Source: Prorocentrum cordatum (Eukaryota > Sar > Dinophyceae > Prorocentrales > Prorocentraceae). Taken from it: a stretch of 64,000 nt of DNA. Positions 33,870 through 44,368 of this stretch are shown here, one piece after another. The translations under genes and the position numbers were made by a program. Below the pieces are notes generated by a model, which was given only the letters and a program-made list of their open reading frames with translations, had not been told where the DNA came from and did not search any database. Every line of letters starts with the position of its first letter. Within the stretch, counting starts at the first letter, position 1. The stretch covers positions 1,114,736 through 1,178,735 of the forward strand of contig CAUYUJ010003669.1 of the NCBI GenBank assembly GCA_963575745.1, written 5' to 3'.

Positions 33870-34520
33870 GCCGAAGGTGAAGTCGCACAGGTTTGTGCGG
33901 ACCTCCATGCCACGACTGCAAGACTCGAACTTTATCAGCCAAGCGTACCATATCATGAGAGCCAAGGAAGTAGTCGATCGTCGAGGCCGAACTCGACATG
34001 ATGCAGGTGTGCCGCGCGGGGACCACCGCGATCAGCCCCGCCTTGCGAGTGAAGCCCGACCCCTCAAGCGCCTGAGGCTCGACGTTCCAATCAGCTCCCG
34101 CTAGGATGGTGCCAGACTACTTAGACACGCTCGAGCCCAACATCTTTAATATATGCATGTTGGCCGAGTTCAGGCCTACTGCACAAAAGAGGTACGCAGA
34201 GTACACCGTGAGCCCGGGCCAGCCAGGGGTGTCGACCTGGACCGAAATCAGACTGCCACGACAAATCTCGCCTCCAGTGGGATTCCACCTCAGGCCCAGC
34301 TCCGATCGGACAAAGACGGCCACCCCAGCAGAGTGTGAACCTCGATCACGCTCGAAGGAAGGACTGCACAACATCCGATAACCAATAGCACGAGCTGCAC
34401 GCTGAAGATCGGGGACCGCAGCCTCCGCTGTGCCAATCTCCTGCGCACATACGATCAATGAGTTGGAAGCACGTGGTCGTTCAAGAAGTGTGGCACGGCA
34501 ATTACCATTGAACGACTCGC
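33870..34520 (-). other. APE-type endonuclease domain of the minus-strand LINE
   Basis: Visible motifs in order: SFNGNC (catalytic Asn region), IVCAQE (metal-binding Glu), GVAVFVRSELGL, VYSAYLF, then after the TAG at 34117-34119 LAGADWNVEP (the D-x-N pair), STIDYFL, and PHKPVRL (the His of the usual S-D-H motif is kept but the Asp is not obvious). The domain nicks target DNA in this family. A single stop codon lies between the Tyr and Asp-x-Asn motifs; everything else is in frame. Confidence 0.7.
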
Positions 34521-34822
34521 AAAAATGAACACTATCATCTGCAGGTGTGTCACGAAAGCCTTTGTGCAGCGGTACCACATGCCCATCTCCAGTGACAGGT
34601 AGACCACACAAGAAAGGCATAGTTGTGGAGCGCCCGCCCAGGCTCCTGAGACGCTCCCCCGTATTAAGTCCTTGGACACCCAGCACAGGTGGGCACGAAG
34701 GGTCTGCAGTCGCCTGGGCTCGAGACGAACCTGTAATCGTAGAACTTGATGGAGCAGCTCCTCCAGCCAGGGGAGGGCGAGCATCGTGCCAGCGTTGGTC
34801 ATCAGGAAGACTTCCTCTGGCG

Positions 34823-35830
34823 CTAGACCCCCATGGCCTGGAGCTGCTCCTCGAACTGGCGCTTGTCCCCCGCGAGCTTGATAAGCTCCTCCACTTCGTC
34901 AGCGGGCAGGCCATCGTACATGGTCGCATCTTCCTCTTCCTGTCCTGCTGGCTGGTCGTCGGTCTCCGCAGGCGTCGCAGCATCCTGTGAAGTAGGCGGT
35001 GGTGCCGACTCCTTGAGCAGCTGCTGGTACTTCGCGAAGAGCGGGTTCTGCAGGAAATCCTTGACATCAGCATTTGCATCCAGGACTTCCTGCGAGAGGA
35101 TGGGGCATGGCACAGACTCCGCCGCAACGGGCATGGTCCTGCGCAGCTCCACCGCGAGGGCATCAACCTCGCGCTGCATGGCGTTCTCCCTCTCGACCAT
35201 CTCAGCAAGGGCAGCCTGGGCCTTTGTGATGAGCTCGTGCTGAGCCACCACCGCAGCCTTGGCCTTCTCGAGCTTCTTTTGTGCTGACTGGACTCGAAAG
35301 GCAGCGTTGGTGTGCTGCTGAAGAGGTGGCTTGCTGCTGCGCTGGGCAGCTCGAGCCTCACGCAACTGATCTTGCAAGCACTTCTTCGCAGGGTCAGACT
35401 CATCAACTTGTTCCATCTGCTTGAGGGCATTTTCCAAGGACTCGATCCTGCTTGCACGCATATCATCAGGAGCATCTGAGCGAGAAGCAGACTGACCGTG
35501 CGCAGCGCCACCCGTTGCTGCTGAGTCCTGGTGTACCCCCGCCGCTTTGAGCCGCTGGTCAAGTCGCTTGTCCAGGGCCTGAGTGATCTGTCTGACGAGG
35601 TCAGGAGGTGGTCCCGCCGCCCATCGTCCACTCGGTCCCCTCGGGGCATTGCTGGGCGACGGCTTCTCCCACTCCTTGGCATTTTTCTTTGCTGCCTGCA
35701 CCACACGCTGAGGAGCAGCAGCACCGCATATGCACTTGATACGACAGGCCCAATTCGCTGTGCGAGTGCAGTGCGAACAGGCCCAAAGAGGCTGTCGAGG
35801 GCCTCTGAGCACGGAACCATCGCCTGACAT
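34823..35830 (-). CDS. LINE ORF1: zinc-finger, coiled-coil nucleic-acid-binding protein
   Basis: 335 codons from the ATG at 35830 (MSGDGSVLRGP...). The frame is open for 61 more codons upstream, but these read through the (GGA)n tract as poly-Ser, so the internal ATG is preferred. Residues ~16-36 (LWACSHCTRTANW...CICG) form a short Cys cluster, C18-x2-C21 with C33/C35, resembling a RanBP2-like finger. Residues ~125-280 are Glu/Lys/Gln-rich with heptad character (KKLEKAKAAVVAQHELITKA). The C-terminal ~60 residues are acidic. This matches the layout of the ORF1 at 60026-61066. Presumed role: binding the element RNA in the RNP. The frame is intact, while ORF2 is broken. Confidence 0.7.
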   Translation of the reverse strand: MSGDGSVLRGPRQPLWACSHCTRTANWACRIKCICGAAAPQRVVQAAKKNAKEWEKPSPSNAPRGPSGRWAAGPPPDLVRQITQALDKRLDQRLKAAGVHQDSAATGGAAHGQSASRSDAPDDMRASRIESLENALKQMEQVDESDPAKKCLQDQLREARAAQRSSKPPLQQHTNAAFRVQSAQKKLEKAKAAVVAQHELITKAQAALAEMVERENAMQREVDALAVELRRTMPVAAESVPCPILSQEVLDANADVKDFLQNPLFAKYQQLLKESAPPPTSQDAATPAETDDQPAGQEEEDATMYDGLPADEVEELIKLAGDKRQFEEQLQAMGV

Positions 35831-35940
35831 ACTGCGGGTGTCGTGGCGACAGCTGAAGACTGAAAGCTTTTGGCCCGCCGACGCAGGCCGCTCTGAAGTT
35901 GGCGTCGGCAAGCTCAGAAATCTCTGAGCCAGAACGGCTG

Positions 35941-36005
35941 AGGAGGAAGAGGAGGAGGAGGAGGAGGAGGAGGAGGAGGAGGAGGAGGGGGAGGAGGAGG
36001 GGGGG
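35941..36005 (+). repeat. (GGA)n tract at LINE 5' side
   Basis: GGAGGAGGA run directly upstream (minus-strand sense) of LINE ORF1. Read on the minus strand it gives the poly-Ser extension of that frame. Confidence 0.9.
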
Positions 36006-36009
36006 AACA

Positions 36010-37670
36010 GCAAGAGAGAGGATCAGGAGGCAACTGGTGGGAGGTCCTCGTGAGAATGATGAAACGCCACTAAGCCCCAATTCAAGGGCAATTGGGCCAA
36101 ATCAGGCCGAATCAAACTCAGTGTTACGTAAGCCGGACCCAACTGGATTAGGGGGACTTGAAGGGGATTGAGCCGGGTTCGACCACGGACATGCCAACTC
36201 TAATGCTGAATATAACCTCCCAAGAGCTGCATCCTCAAAGAGAAATGGCACCAGAAGGCGGTGGCAAAGGCAACAACAGATCCCCCCTGGGATCTTCGTA
36301 CTTAATTCCAAATATAATTTAAAAAGGTTTTAGATCCGCAAAGTGCGCCAGAAAAAAACCTTGGGCAAATGAGCTCTGGCCGGGGGCCCATTGACTACAG
36401 GAGCTGCTCCCTTGGACGCACCGTACAAAACGAAACGGGACACGGAATGCCGTGCGCATTACCATCCGTGCTACCACCTGGCGAATCATCGTCATTACAA
36501 CCATAAGCACTAGTAGTCGACGGGGCGAGCAGGTCAGTTCGGGCACCCCGAGCGCGGGCGACCCAGCTGGTCTGCAGCGAACGGCCAACAGGAGAGGGCG
36601 TGTGCGTGCGCTAACTGACGGTGGGGGAATAGAGATGGACGGCACGGAAACGACCGCGTGAAATGGCAGCAGAACTGCCACCCAGATTGGGTGCACGAAG
36701 AGACCCAGAAATTGATTCTTCGGGCTCCCTTGCGAGCGCCCGAACCCGTCTGCGAGCTTCCAAAAAGCAGAAACCGCTTGAGACTGTCCTAAGCACATCA
36801 AACACGCAATAACGAACATGTGCTGCATTTCGTGTTGCATTCCGTAACGCGTTTCGTATCTGTTTGCGCGGGCTTCACCCCGTGTAGGAAAAGACGCAGT
36901 GTCCGTGGTGGAACTGTCGTTTCCGTGCGGCTGAACAGTCGATCTGAGGCAACAAAAGACAGGATGCGCGACGGCGCTGCAATCACTTAGCGGCGGCACG
37001 CCTCTGACGCTTGCTCGCTGTTGAACAACCCAACGGAAAAATCGACGCATACCGCATTTTCTCGGACGCTCCAGAAGGTAGGGGTCGGGAAGACAATAAT
37101 TCATGTGAGCGCGAGAAAAGAAAACAAACACAGTCGACGCTGGCAGCGCTAGGCAGGGCCATCCAGGGCCCCGAATGTGTCCGAAAGCTGCATGTCTCCC
37201 CGCCACATTTGGCATGTATCGCGGAGTTGGGAGCGGGAGGGGTCGGGGCGCGACCTCCCTGGGCTGATCCCGCACCCCCAGCAGGGGCGATGCGGATGGG
37301 GATCGAGATCGGGGGGGGGGAGACAGAGCCGTCTCATCGACGCGGGAGGATCGACGCGCGCGTTGTCCATTTTTCTTATCGGGCCTCCAAGCGTCTTCAA
37401 TGACCTCCTGGGTGGGTGCACAGGAGAATCGGAGGCTGATGCGAAAAGAGTGGACACGAGGGAAGGAAGGGGACCGCGCGGGGGGGGGGGGAACCTGCCA
37501 AGGAAAGAGAAGTTCTCACATGGACACGACCAACCCCTCCACTTCAAATGGCAGCATCCACGGGCCCAATCACAACGAGCGCACACTTGAAAACTCAGCG
37601 GGCTGCTACGCGGGTGCTACATTGGAGACAGACATGGACTCTGCATGGGACGGCACGGCAAGAAAAGACA
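36010..37670. other. No gene seen; unique spacer
   Basis: Moderate GC, with open frames up to ~320 codons on the minus strand (36319-37275) that look unremarkable. No domain, repeat or RNA motif recognised. Confidence 0.35.
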
Positions 37671-37677
37671 CGGCAAG

Positions 37678-37810
37678 GGAACCTTCCCGGGCAAGAACGG
37701 GAAGCGCCGCTTCTCTGAGCTTGCGTGCGCATGCAGGCGTGGAATTGCACCCGACACGCAAGTGTGCGCATGGGGTGCAACCGCTGGGATATGTCCAGAT
37801 GGTAACCATT
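37678..37810 (+). repeat. 140-bp hairpin module (H), copy 1
   Basis: Starts GGGAACCTTCCCGGG, contains the hairpin GAAGC-GCC-GCTTC (37701-37713), then CTCTGAGCTTGCG, TTGCACCC, GTGCGCA and TGGGGTGCAA. The same order appears at 39636, 42208 and 44369. It is followed by a GT-rich tract. Confidence 0.75.
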
Positions 37811-37874
37811 GGTATCTTATGATTAGTGGCTGTCTGCGCTTGCATTGGTCAGGTGTTGCGCGTGGCCTGCGCAT

Positions 37875-38240
37875 GTGTGTGTGTATGTGTGTGTATGTGT
37901 GTGCGTGTGTGTGTGTGCGGTGTGTGCGGTGTGTGTGTGTGTGTGTATGTGTGCGTGTGTGCGTGTGCCTGTGTGTCTGTGTGTGTGTGTGTGTCTATGT
38001 GTGCCTATGTGCGGCTCTGTGCGTGTGTGCAGCTGTGCGTGCAGGGTGTGTGCTGGGCTCGCGGGACGGGGGGTGTACGGCGTGCGTGCGGGGTGTGCTC
38101 TGGCGGGGACGAGCGGGGGGATGTCCGGTGGGCGTGCGGGGTGCGTTCTGGGGGCGACGGGCGGGGGGGTGTACGGTGGGCCTGCGGGGTGTGTTCTGGG
38201 GGGGAGCGGGCGGTGTGTGTATGTGTGTGTGTGTGTTTGC
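37875..38240 (+). repeat. GT-rich tract with GGGTGTGC/GGCGGG units
   Basis: (GT)n with CGT interruptions to ~38040, then loosely repeated GTGCGGGGTGTGTTCTGGGGG-type units of ~60 bp to ~38240. Cys/Val-rich or His/Thr-rich translations are artefacts. Confidence 0.8.
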
Positions 38241-38454
38241 GGCATGAGTATGGTCTGTGCGTGGCGTGCGTCTCTATATGGCCATTTTCGTGCTGGGGGT
38301 GCTGGGGGGGCGTACGAAGTGCGTGCGGGATGTGTTATGGGGGCGACGGGCGGGCGGGATGTACAGCGTGTGTGCGTGATGAAGGAGGACGAGAATGAGG
38401 AGGAGGAGGAGGAGGAGGAGGAGGGGGAGGAGGAGGGGTAAGAGGAGAAGGAGG

Positions 38455-39350
38455 GGGATGACGGAGGAGATGGAGGAGACGGAGATGGAGGAGACGGAGG
38501 GGTAAAAGGAGATGGAGGAGACCTCAGAGACGGAAGAGACGGAGACCTCAGATACGGAGGATACCTCAATGACGGAAGAGACGGAAGGGGATGCTGCGAA
38601 TGCCGTGTTCCGAGGATGTCTCGAGCGAGAGCCTCATGGTTAACAAAAGACGTCTGAGACCTCAGAGACGGAGGAGACGAGACCTCAGAGGCGGAAGAGA
38701 GCTCAAGGATGGAGGATACCTCAGAGACCTCAGAAACCTCAAAGACGGAAGAGACCTCTGAGACGGAAGAGACCTCAGAGACGGAACAGACCTCAAAGCG
38801 GAGGAGACGGAAGAGACCTCAGAGACCTCAGAGACGGAACAGACCTCAGAGAAGAGGAGGGGGAGGAGGAGCAGGAGGAGGAGGAAGAGGAGGAGGAGGA
38901 GGAGGAGGGGGAGGAGGAGGAGGAGGAGGAGAAGGAGGAGAAGGAAGAGGAGGAGGAGGAGGGGGGGAATGGGACACGGAGACGGAGGAGAGGGAGGAAA
39001 CCACAGAGACGGAAAAGAACCCAGGACGGAGGAGACCTCAGAGACCTCAGAAACCTCAGAGACGGAGGACAGCTCAGAGGCGGAGGAGACCTCAGAGACG
39101 GAGGAGACCTAAGAGACGGAGGAGACGGAGGGGACTTCAGAGACGGAGAAGAGAGGAGGAGGAGGAGGAGGGGCACGAGGAGGAGGAGGAGGAGGAGGAG
39201 GAGGAGGCGGAAGGGTAAAAGGAGGAGGAGAATGACGGAGGAGACCTCAGAGACTGAGGAGACCTCAGAGACGGAGGAGAAGGAGACCTCAGAGACGGAG
39301 GATACCTCAATGACGGAGGAGACGGAAGAGACGGAGGAGACAGGACCTCG
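38455..39350 (+). repeat. 18-bp minisatellite GACCTCAGAGACGGAGGA, block 1
   Basis: Units of GACCTCAGAGACGGAGGA with 9-bp truncations, broken by a (GGA)n stretch (38850-38970, 39155-39215). Because the unit is a multiple of 3, the frames stay open as repeating Glu-Thr-Ser or Arg-Arg-Pro-Gln peptides. Confidence 0.92.
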
Positions 39351-39364
39351 AGCTAAGATGCTGC

Positions 39365-39635
39365 GAGTGCCGTTTTCCGAGGATGTCTCGAGCGAGAGCC
39401 TCATGTTTAACAGAAGACGTCTGAATCACACCGCTTCACCATCTCAATTGTTCGTGGATGTCTCAAGCGAAACGGCAATTTCCAACGATTCGCTGAATTC
39501 CGTGAGCGAGCTCAGTTTCTTATTGTCCGAGGATGTCTCGAGCGAGAGCCTCATGTTTACCAAACGACGTCTTAACCACACGGCTTCAACGTCTCATTGG
39601 TTCGAGGATGTCTTGAGCGAAACGGCCAATTGGAA
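39365..39635 (+). repeat. GGATGTCTCGAGCGAGAGCC units, block 1
   Basis: Three units (39380, 39454, 39532 approximately) of GAGGATGTCTCGAGCGAGAG followed by TCATGTTTAACAGAAGACGT and CACACCGCTTCA. The same ~75-bp unit occurs near 38614, 41808-42190, 42664-42830 and 44050-44360. Confidence 0.8.
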
Positions 39636-39778
39636 GGGAACCTTTCCGGACAATAACGGGAAGCGCCGCTTCTCTGAGCTCGCGCGCGCACTTGCGGACG
39701 GACTTGCACCCAACACCAATGTGCGCACATGGGGCGCAATCAGAGGATTCTCAACATGTCCGGACGGTTGCAATGTAT
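39636..39778 (+). repeat. 140-bp hairpin module (H), copy 2
   Basis: GGGAACCTTTCCGGACAATAA, hairpin GAAGC-GCC-GCTTC at 39660-39672, then GAGCTCGCGCGCGCACTTGC, TGTGCGCACATGGGGCGCAA and TCCGGACGGTTGCAATGTAT. Followed at once by a (GGA)n tract. Confidence 0.8.
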
Positions 39779-39784
39779 AGCGTT

Positions 39785-39881
39785 GGCTGAGGAGGAGGAG
39801 GAGGAGGAGGAGGCCGAGGGGGAGGAGGAAGAGGAGGGGGAGGAGGAGGAGGAGCAGGAGCTGGAGCAGGAGGAGGAGGAG

Positions 39882-39912
<31 letters not shown>

Positions 39913-41780
39913 GGGAGAGGTTGAGGAGACGGAGACGGAGGAGACGGAGGAGACCTCAGAGACGGACGAGACCTCAGAGACGGAGGAGACCTCAGAGACG
40001 GAGGAGACCTCAGAGACCTGAAAAAACGAAGGAGACCTCAGCGACGGAGGAGACCTCAAAGGCGGAAGAGACCTCAGAGACGAACGAGACGGAGGAGACC
40101 TCAGAAACGGAGGAGGAGGGGGAGGAGGAGCAGGAGGAGGAGGAGGAGGAGGAGGAGAAGGAGGGGGAGGAGGGGGTAAGGAGGAGGAGACGGAGGCCGA
40201 GGAGATGGAGGAGACCTCAGAGACGGAAGCGACCCCAGAGACAGAGGAGACGGAGGAGACCTCAGAGACGGAGGAGACCTCGGAACCCTCGGAGACAGAG
40301 GAGACCTCAGAAACGGAGGAGACCTCAGAGACGGAAGCGACCTCAGAGACGGAGGAGACGAGACCTCAGAGACGGAGGAGACCTCAGAGACGGAATAGAC
40401 CTCAGAGACGGAGGAGACCTCAGAGACGGAGGCGACCTCAGAAACCTGAAACGACGGAGAAAACCTCAGAGACGGAGAAGACCTCACAGACGGAAAAGAC
40501 CTCAGAGACGGAGGAGACCTCAGAGACGGAGGAGACCTCAAAGAGGAATGACACCCCAGATATGAGGAGACGGAGGAGACCTCAGAGGCGGAAACGCCCT
40601 CAGAGACGGACGAGACGGAAGCGACCTCAGAGACGGATGAGACCTCAGAGGCGGAGGAGACCTCAAAGACAGAAAGACCTCAGAGACGGAAAAGACCCCA
40701 GAGACGGAGAAGACGGAGGAGACCTAAGAGAAGATGAGGGGGAGGAACAAAAAGCAGGAGCAGGAGGATGTGGAAGAGGAGAAGGAAGGGAGGAGGAGGA
40801 GGAGGAGGAGGAGACGGAAGGAGACGGAAACGGAGATGGAGGAGACCTCAGAGACGGAAGCGACCCCAGAGACAGAGGAGACGGAGGAGACCTCAGAACC
40901 CTCAGATATTGAGAAAACCTCAGAGACGGAGGAGACCTCAGAGACGGAATATACCTCAGAGATGGAGGAGACGAGACCTCAGAGACGGAAACGACCTCAG
41001 AAACAGATGAGACCTCAGAGACCTCAGACACCTGAAAAGACGGAGAAGACCTCAGAGACGGAGGAGACCTCAGAGGCGGAAGCGACCTCAGAGACGGAGG
41101 AGACGGATGAGGCCTCAGAGACGGAGACCTCAGAGACGGAGGAGACCTCAGATATGAGGAGACGGAGGAGACCTCAGAGGCAGAAGAGACCTCAAAGACT
41201 GACGAGACGGAAGCGCCCTCAGAGACGGATGAGACCTCAAGGGCGGAAGAAACCTCAGAGACGGATGAGACCTCAGAGACGGAAAAGACCTCACAGACGG
41301 AAAAGACCTCAGAGAAGAAGAGGGGGAGGAGGAAGAGCAGGTGCAGGAGGAGGAGGAGGAGGAGGAGGAGGAGGAGGAGGGGGAAGGAGGAGATGGAGAC
41401 GGAGGAGATGAAGGAGACCTCAGAGACGGAAGAGACCTCAGAGGCAGAGGAGACCTCAGAGACGGAAGCGACCTCAGAGACGGAAGCGACCTCAGAGACG
41501 GTGGAGACCTCAGAAACGGAAGAGACCTCAGAGACCTCAGAGGCGGAAAAGACCTCAGAGACCTCAGAGACGGAGGAGACCCCAGAGACGGAGACGAGAG
41601 GAGGAGGAGGAGGAGGAGAAGGAGGAGGAGGAGGAGGAGAGGGAAGGGGAGAAGGAGGAGGATGACGGAGGAGACGGAGTAGAGACGGAGGAGACCTCAG
41701 AGACGGAGGGGACCTTAGAGACGGAGACCTTAGAGACGGAGGAGACCTCAGAGACGGAGGAGACGGAAGAGAGAGGACCT
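39785..41780 (+). repeat. 18-bp minisatellite GACCTCAGAGACGGAGGA, block 2
   Basis: About 2 kb of the same minisatellite as 38455-39350, with (GGA)n islands at 39790-39910, 40110-40170, 40790-40815, 41345-41390 and 41605-41660. Longer repeated segments are visible (for example 40205-40450 against 40835-41030), showing higher-order duplication. Confidence 0.93.
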
Positions 41781-41799
41781 GGAGCTAAGATGATGGGAA

Positions 41800-42207
41800 T
41801 TCAGTTGTCCGAGGATGTCTCGAGCGAGAGTCTCATGTTTAACATAATTGCTCTTACGGATAACACCTCCGACATCTCATTGTTTCGAGGATGTCTCGAG
41901 CGGAACGGCCCTTTGTTGTACTTGGCTAGGTTTGGGGAGCGATCTCAACATCTCCAACTTTCGAGGATGTCTCGAGCGAGAGCCTCGTTTTCAACAGAGA
42001 ACGTCTTACACACAGTTCCTCCAACATCTCATGTTCGAGGATGTCTCAAGCGAAACGGTATTGTTTTATACTTGGCTAGGTTCAGGAAACGATCTCAACA
42101 TCTCCATGTTTCAAGGATGTCTCGTTTTCGACAGACAACGCCTTGCAATCAGCTCCTTCAGCATCTCACGTGTTCGACGATGTCTCGAGCAAAACGTCCG
42201 AAAGTGG
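41800..42207 (+). repeat. GGATGTCTCGAGCGA units, block 2
   Basis: Six units at ~66-78-bp spacing. Some carry TTGTACTTGGCTAGGTTT and CGATCTCAACATCTCCA spacers that recur at 44050-44270. Confidence 0.8.
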
Positions 42208-42353
42208 GCGGAACCTTTCCGGACAATAATGGGAAGCGCCGCTTATCTGAGCTCGCGCGCGCTCTTGCGCGCGGACTTGCACCCAACACAAATGTGCGCA
42301 CATGGGGTGCAATCGGAGGATTTTCTAAATGTCCCGTCGGTTGCCATGTATAG
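42208..42353 (+). repeat. 140-bp hairpin module (H), copy 3
   Basis: The same order as the other H copies. The hairpin here is AAGC-GCC-GCTT, the outermost pair having been lost (42233-42244). Followed by (GGA)n. Confidence 0.8.
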
Positions 42354-42359
42354 CGTTTG

Positions 42360-42630
42360 CTGAGGAGGAGGAGGAGGAGGAGGAGGAGGAGGAGGAGGAG
42401 GAGGAGGGGGAGCAGGAAGAGAAGGAGGAGGAGGAGGAGGAGGAGGAGGAGGAGGAGGAGGAGGAGGAGGAGGGGGGGGGAAGATAAGAAGGATAAGGAT
42501 AGCGGAGGAGACGGAGGAGACGGAGGAGAGACGGAGGAGACCTCAGAGACGGAGGAGACCTCAGAGACGGAGGAGACGGAGACCTCAGAGACGGAGGAGA
42601 CCTCAGGGACGGAGGAGACGGAGGAGACAG
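42360..42630 (+). repeat. (GGA)n tract followed by short GACCTCAGAGACGGAGGA block
   Basis: Positions 42360-42482 are (GGA)n and 42515-42630 are about six minisatellite units. Confidence 0.9.
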
Positions 42631-42659
42631 GACCTCTAGGTAAGATGTTGCGAAATCGG

Positions 42660-42860
42660 TGTTCCGAGGATGTCTCTAGCGAGATCCTCGTTTCTAACGA
42701 GAGACGTCCCAACCACACGTCTTCAACATCGCAATTTTTCAAGGATGTCTCAGGCGAAACGCAATTTCCAACGATTCGCTGAATTTCGTGAGCGAGCGCA
42801 GTAGCTCATTGTCCGAGAATGTCTGGAGCAAGAGCCTCATCTTTAACGAAAGGTGTCTCA
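42660..42860 (+). repeat. GGATGTCTCGAGCGA units, block 3
   Basis: Three diverged units, with AAGCAATTTCCAACGATTCG-like spacer also seen at 39475. Confidence 0.65.
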
Positions 42861-42972
42861 AACATAGGATTTCAATATCACAATTGTTGGACCGACATCG
42901 CTCCTCCCTCGTCCGAAGGGCCACACAGGGGTCACAAAGGATCACATAGGTCAGAAGGGTGTCGACCAACCT

Positions 42973-43571
42973 CAATTGTCCAAAACGGCTCTTCCGGACA
43001 ATTGCAATAAGAAGCCAGCCGCGCAACCTAAATTATCCGAGACACATCTTCTGAACGATTGTAACGAAAGAACTGTCACAAAACCTCAATTGTCCAAAAC
43101 CGCTCTTCCGGACAATTCAAGGAGGGTCAGCAGGGCACTATCCGGGACCGACACCGCCATATAATTCCCCCCCCGCGACCGAGCTCGCTAAATCACCCCC
43201 CCTTTGTATCCCGAAATCGACATAGAACACAAGTGGCCCTGCACCCCCCTCCTCCCTCCTCCCTCCTCGTCCGAAGGTCCACAGGAGTCACAAAGGTCAG
43301 AAAGGTGCTGAATAACCTCAAATGTCCAAGACGGCTCTTCCGGACAATTGCAATGAAAAGCTCTTCCGAACAAGTGCAATGGACGATTGCCACGAAAGAA
43401 ATGTCACAAAACCTCAATTGTCCAAAACCGCTCTTCCGGACAATTGCGATTGAAGAATGGTCAGCAGCGTGCTACAGAACTTCAATTGTCCAAAATCACT
43501 CTTCCGAACAATTGCAATTACAAAACTGCTATACAAACACAATTGTCCAAAACCAATCTTCCGAACAATTG
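42973..43571. repeat. Array of six near-identical hairpins (CAATTGTCC...GGACAATTG)
   Basis: Stem arms and spans: 42973-43004, 43087-43118, 43319-43350, 43415-43446, 43483-43514 and 43540-43571. Each is exactly 32 nt, with a 9-bp stem and a 14-nt loop close to AAAACCGCTCTTCC. A seventh, decayed copy lies near 43027-43058. Spacers are unrelated to one another except for CACGAAAGAAATGTCACAAAACCT-like phrases before two copies. Confidence 0.85.
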
Positions 43572-43671
43572 CAATCGCCATCCTTGATTCCCAACACCCT
43601 AGAGCGCAATACACCCCAGGTCGGGGGAACTCTTCACTCCTCTTGGTGTCTCGCTATGATAAGTAAGCTGA

Positions 43672-43825
43672 CAGTGATGATAACGATGCTATGATGGTGA
43701 CGACAATGGTGATGGCGATGATAGCGATGATGATGCTGATGACGAAGACGATGATGCTGACCACGAGGCTGATGACGACCACGACGACCACGATGTGGAT
43801 GATGACGATGACGATCGTGATGCTA
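43672..43825 (+). repeat. (GAT)n-type trinucleotide tract
   Basis: GATGATGACGA-type triplets with ACC/ACG variants. Confidence 0.85.
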
Positions 43826-44039
43826 ACGACGGTTCCCAAAACACTTTAGGTTCGACTCTGGGCGCTTCCCGTCGTCCCTAGGGGTCGTCTTAGGCATACC
43901 TTAAGACGTGCCGGGGACCTCTTGGGCTGTCAAGGGGACCCAGAGCCTAGACGAATGTGCGAACAAATCAGTTAGTACAGAATGTATCGAGAGAAACGGC
44001 CGTTTTGAAGGTCCCAGGGCCCCCTCCAAAATGAATGTT

Positions 44040-44368
44040 TGATGATGTCTCGAACGAAACGCCCATTTTTGATACTGGGCCAGGTTTCGGGCGCTATCTG
44101 AGCATCTCCAGCTTTCGATGATGTCTCGAGCGAGAGCCTCGTTGTCAACAGCGAGAACGTCTTACACACAGCTCCTCCAACATCTCATTTGTTCGAAGAT
44201 GTCTCAAGCGAAACGGCCCGTTGTTATACTTGGCTAGGTTTCGGAAGCGATCTCAACATCTCCATGCTTCGAGTATGTCTCGAGCGAGAGCCTCGCTTTC
44301 GACAGGCAAACAGCTCCTTCAGCATCTCACTTGTTCGAGGATGTCTCGAGCGAAACGCCCCCAAAGCG
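44040..44368 (+). repeat. GGATGTCTCGAGCGA units, block 4
   Basis: Five units with TCTTACACACAGCTCCTCCA and ACTTGGCTAGGTTTCGG spacers shared with 41900-42090. Confidence 0.8.

Larger units (their letters stand above)
30840..34822 (-). pseudogene. LINE ORF2 (endonuclease-RT-RNase H), broken
   Basis: Three collinear pieces. (1) Endonuclease from FNGNC (34498-34512) to a TAG at 34117-34119. (2) The same frame resumes immediately after the TAG (SGTILAGADWNVEP) and runs to 32830 through the endonuclease C-terminus and the linker. (3) A different frame, about 32900-30840, begins at RT motif B and runs through YIDD and RNase H to TGA. Piece 2 stops being meaningful after HPKHICLLGDAGI (near 32890), where sequence homologous to motif B starts in the other frame. 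The RT fingers and motif A are therefore deleted, with a frame change. The endonuclease frame is also open back through all of ORF1 (to 35820) in the +1 phase relative to ORF1, which contrasts with the -1 phase of the 59.9-64 kb element. Confidence 0.75.
30480..35900 (-). mobile_element. Non-LTR retrotransposon (LINE), nearly full length, inactive
   Basis: Minus-strand order: ORF1 with zinc finger and coiled coil (35830-34823), then ORF2 with APE endonuclease, linker, RT remnant and RNase H (about 34520-30840), then a 3' region to ~30480. This is the two-ORF layout of an APE-type LINE with RNase H. A (GGA)n tract (35941-36005) lies just upstream and may be part of the 5' region. The 3' region holds a direct repeat, AATCCGCCGGCCTCCTTC (30536-30553 and 30580-30597 approximately). 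Target-site duplications and exact ends could not be fixed. Two lesions make this copy non-autonomous: an in-frame TAG and an RT deletion. Confidence 0.75.

Noticed and set aside
34455-34802. 115-codon minus-strand frame overlapping the LINE endonuclease
   Set aside because: It lies in a different phase from the clear endonuclease motifs; a shadow frame.
36080-36130. Possible DinoSL relict upstream of the minus-strand LINE
   Set aside because: The best alignment to the leader complement matches only about 10 of 22 positions, no better than chance.
38700-41700. Glu/Arg-rich open frames of 100-280 codons
   Set aside because: The 18-bp minisatellite and (GGA)n keep three frames open; not genes.
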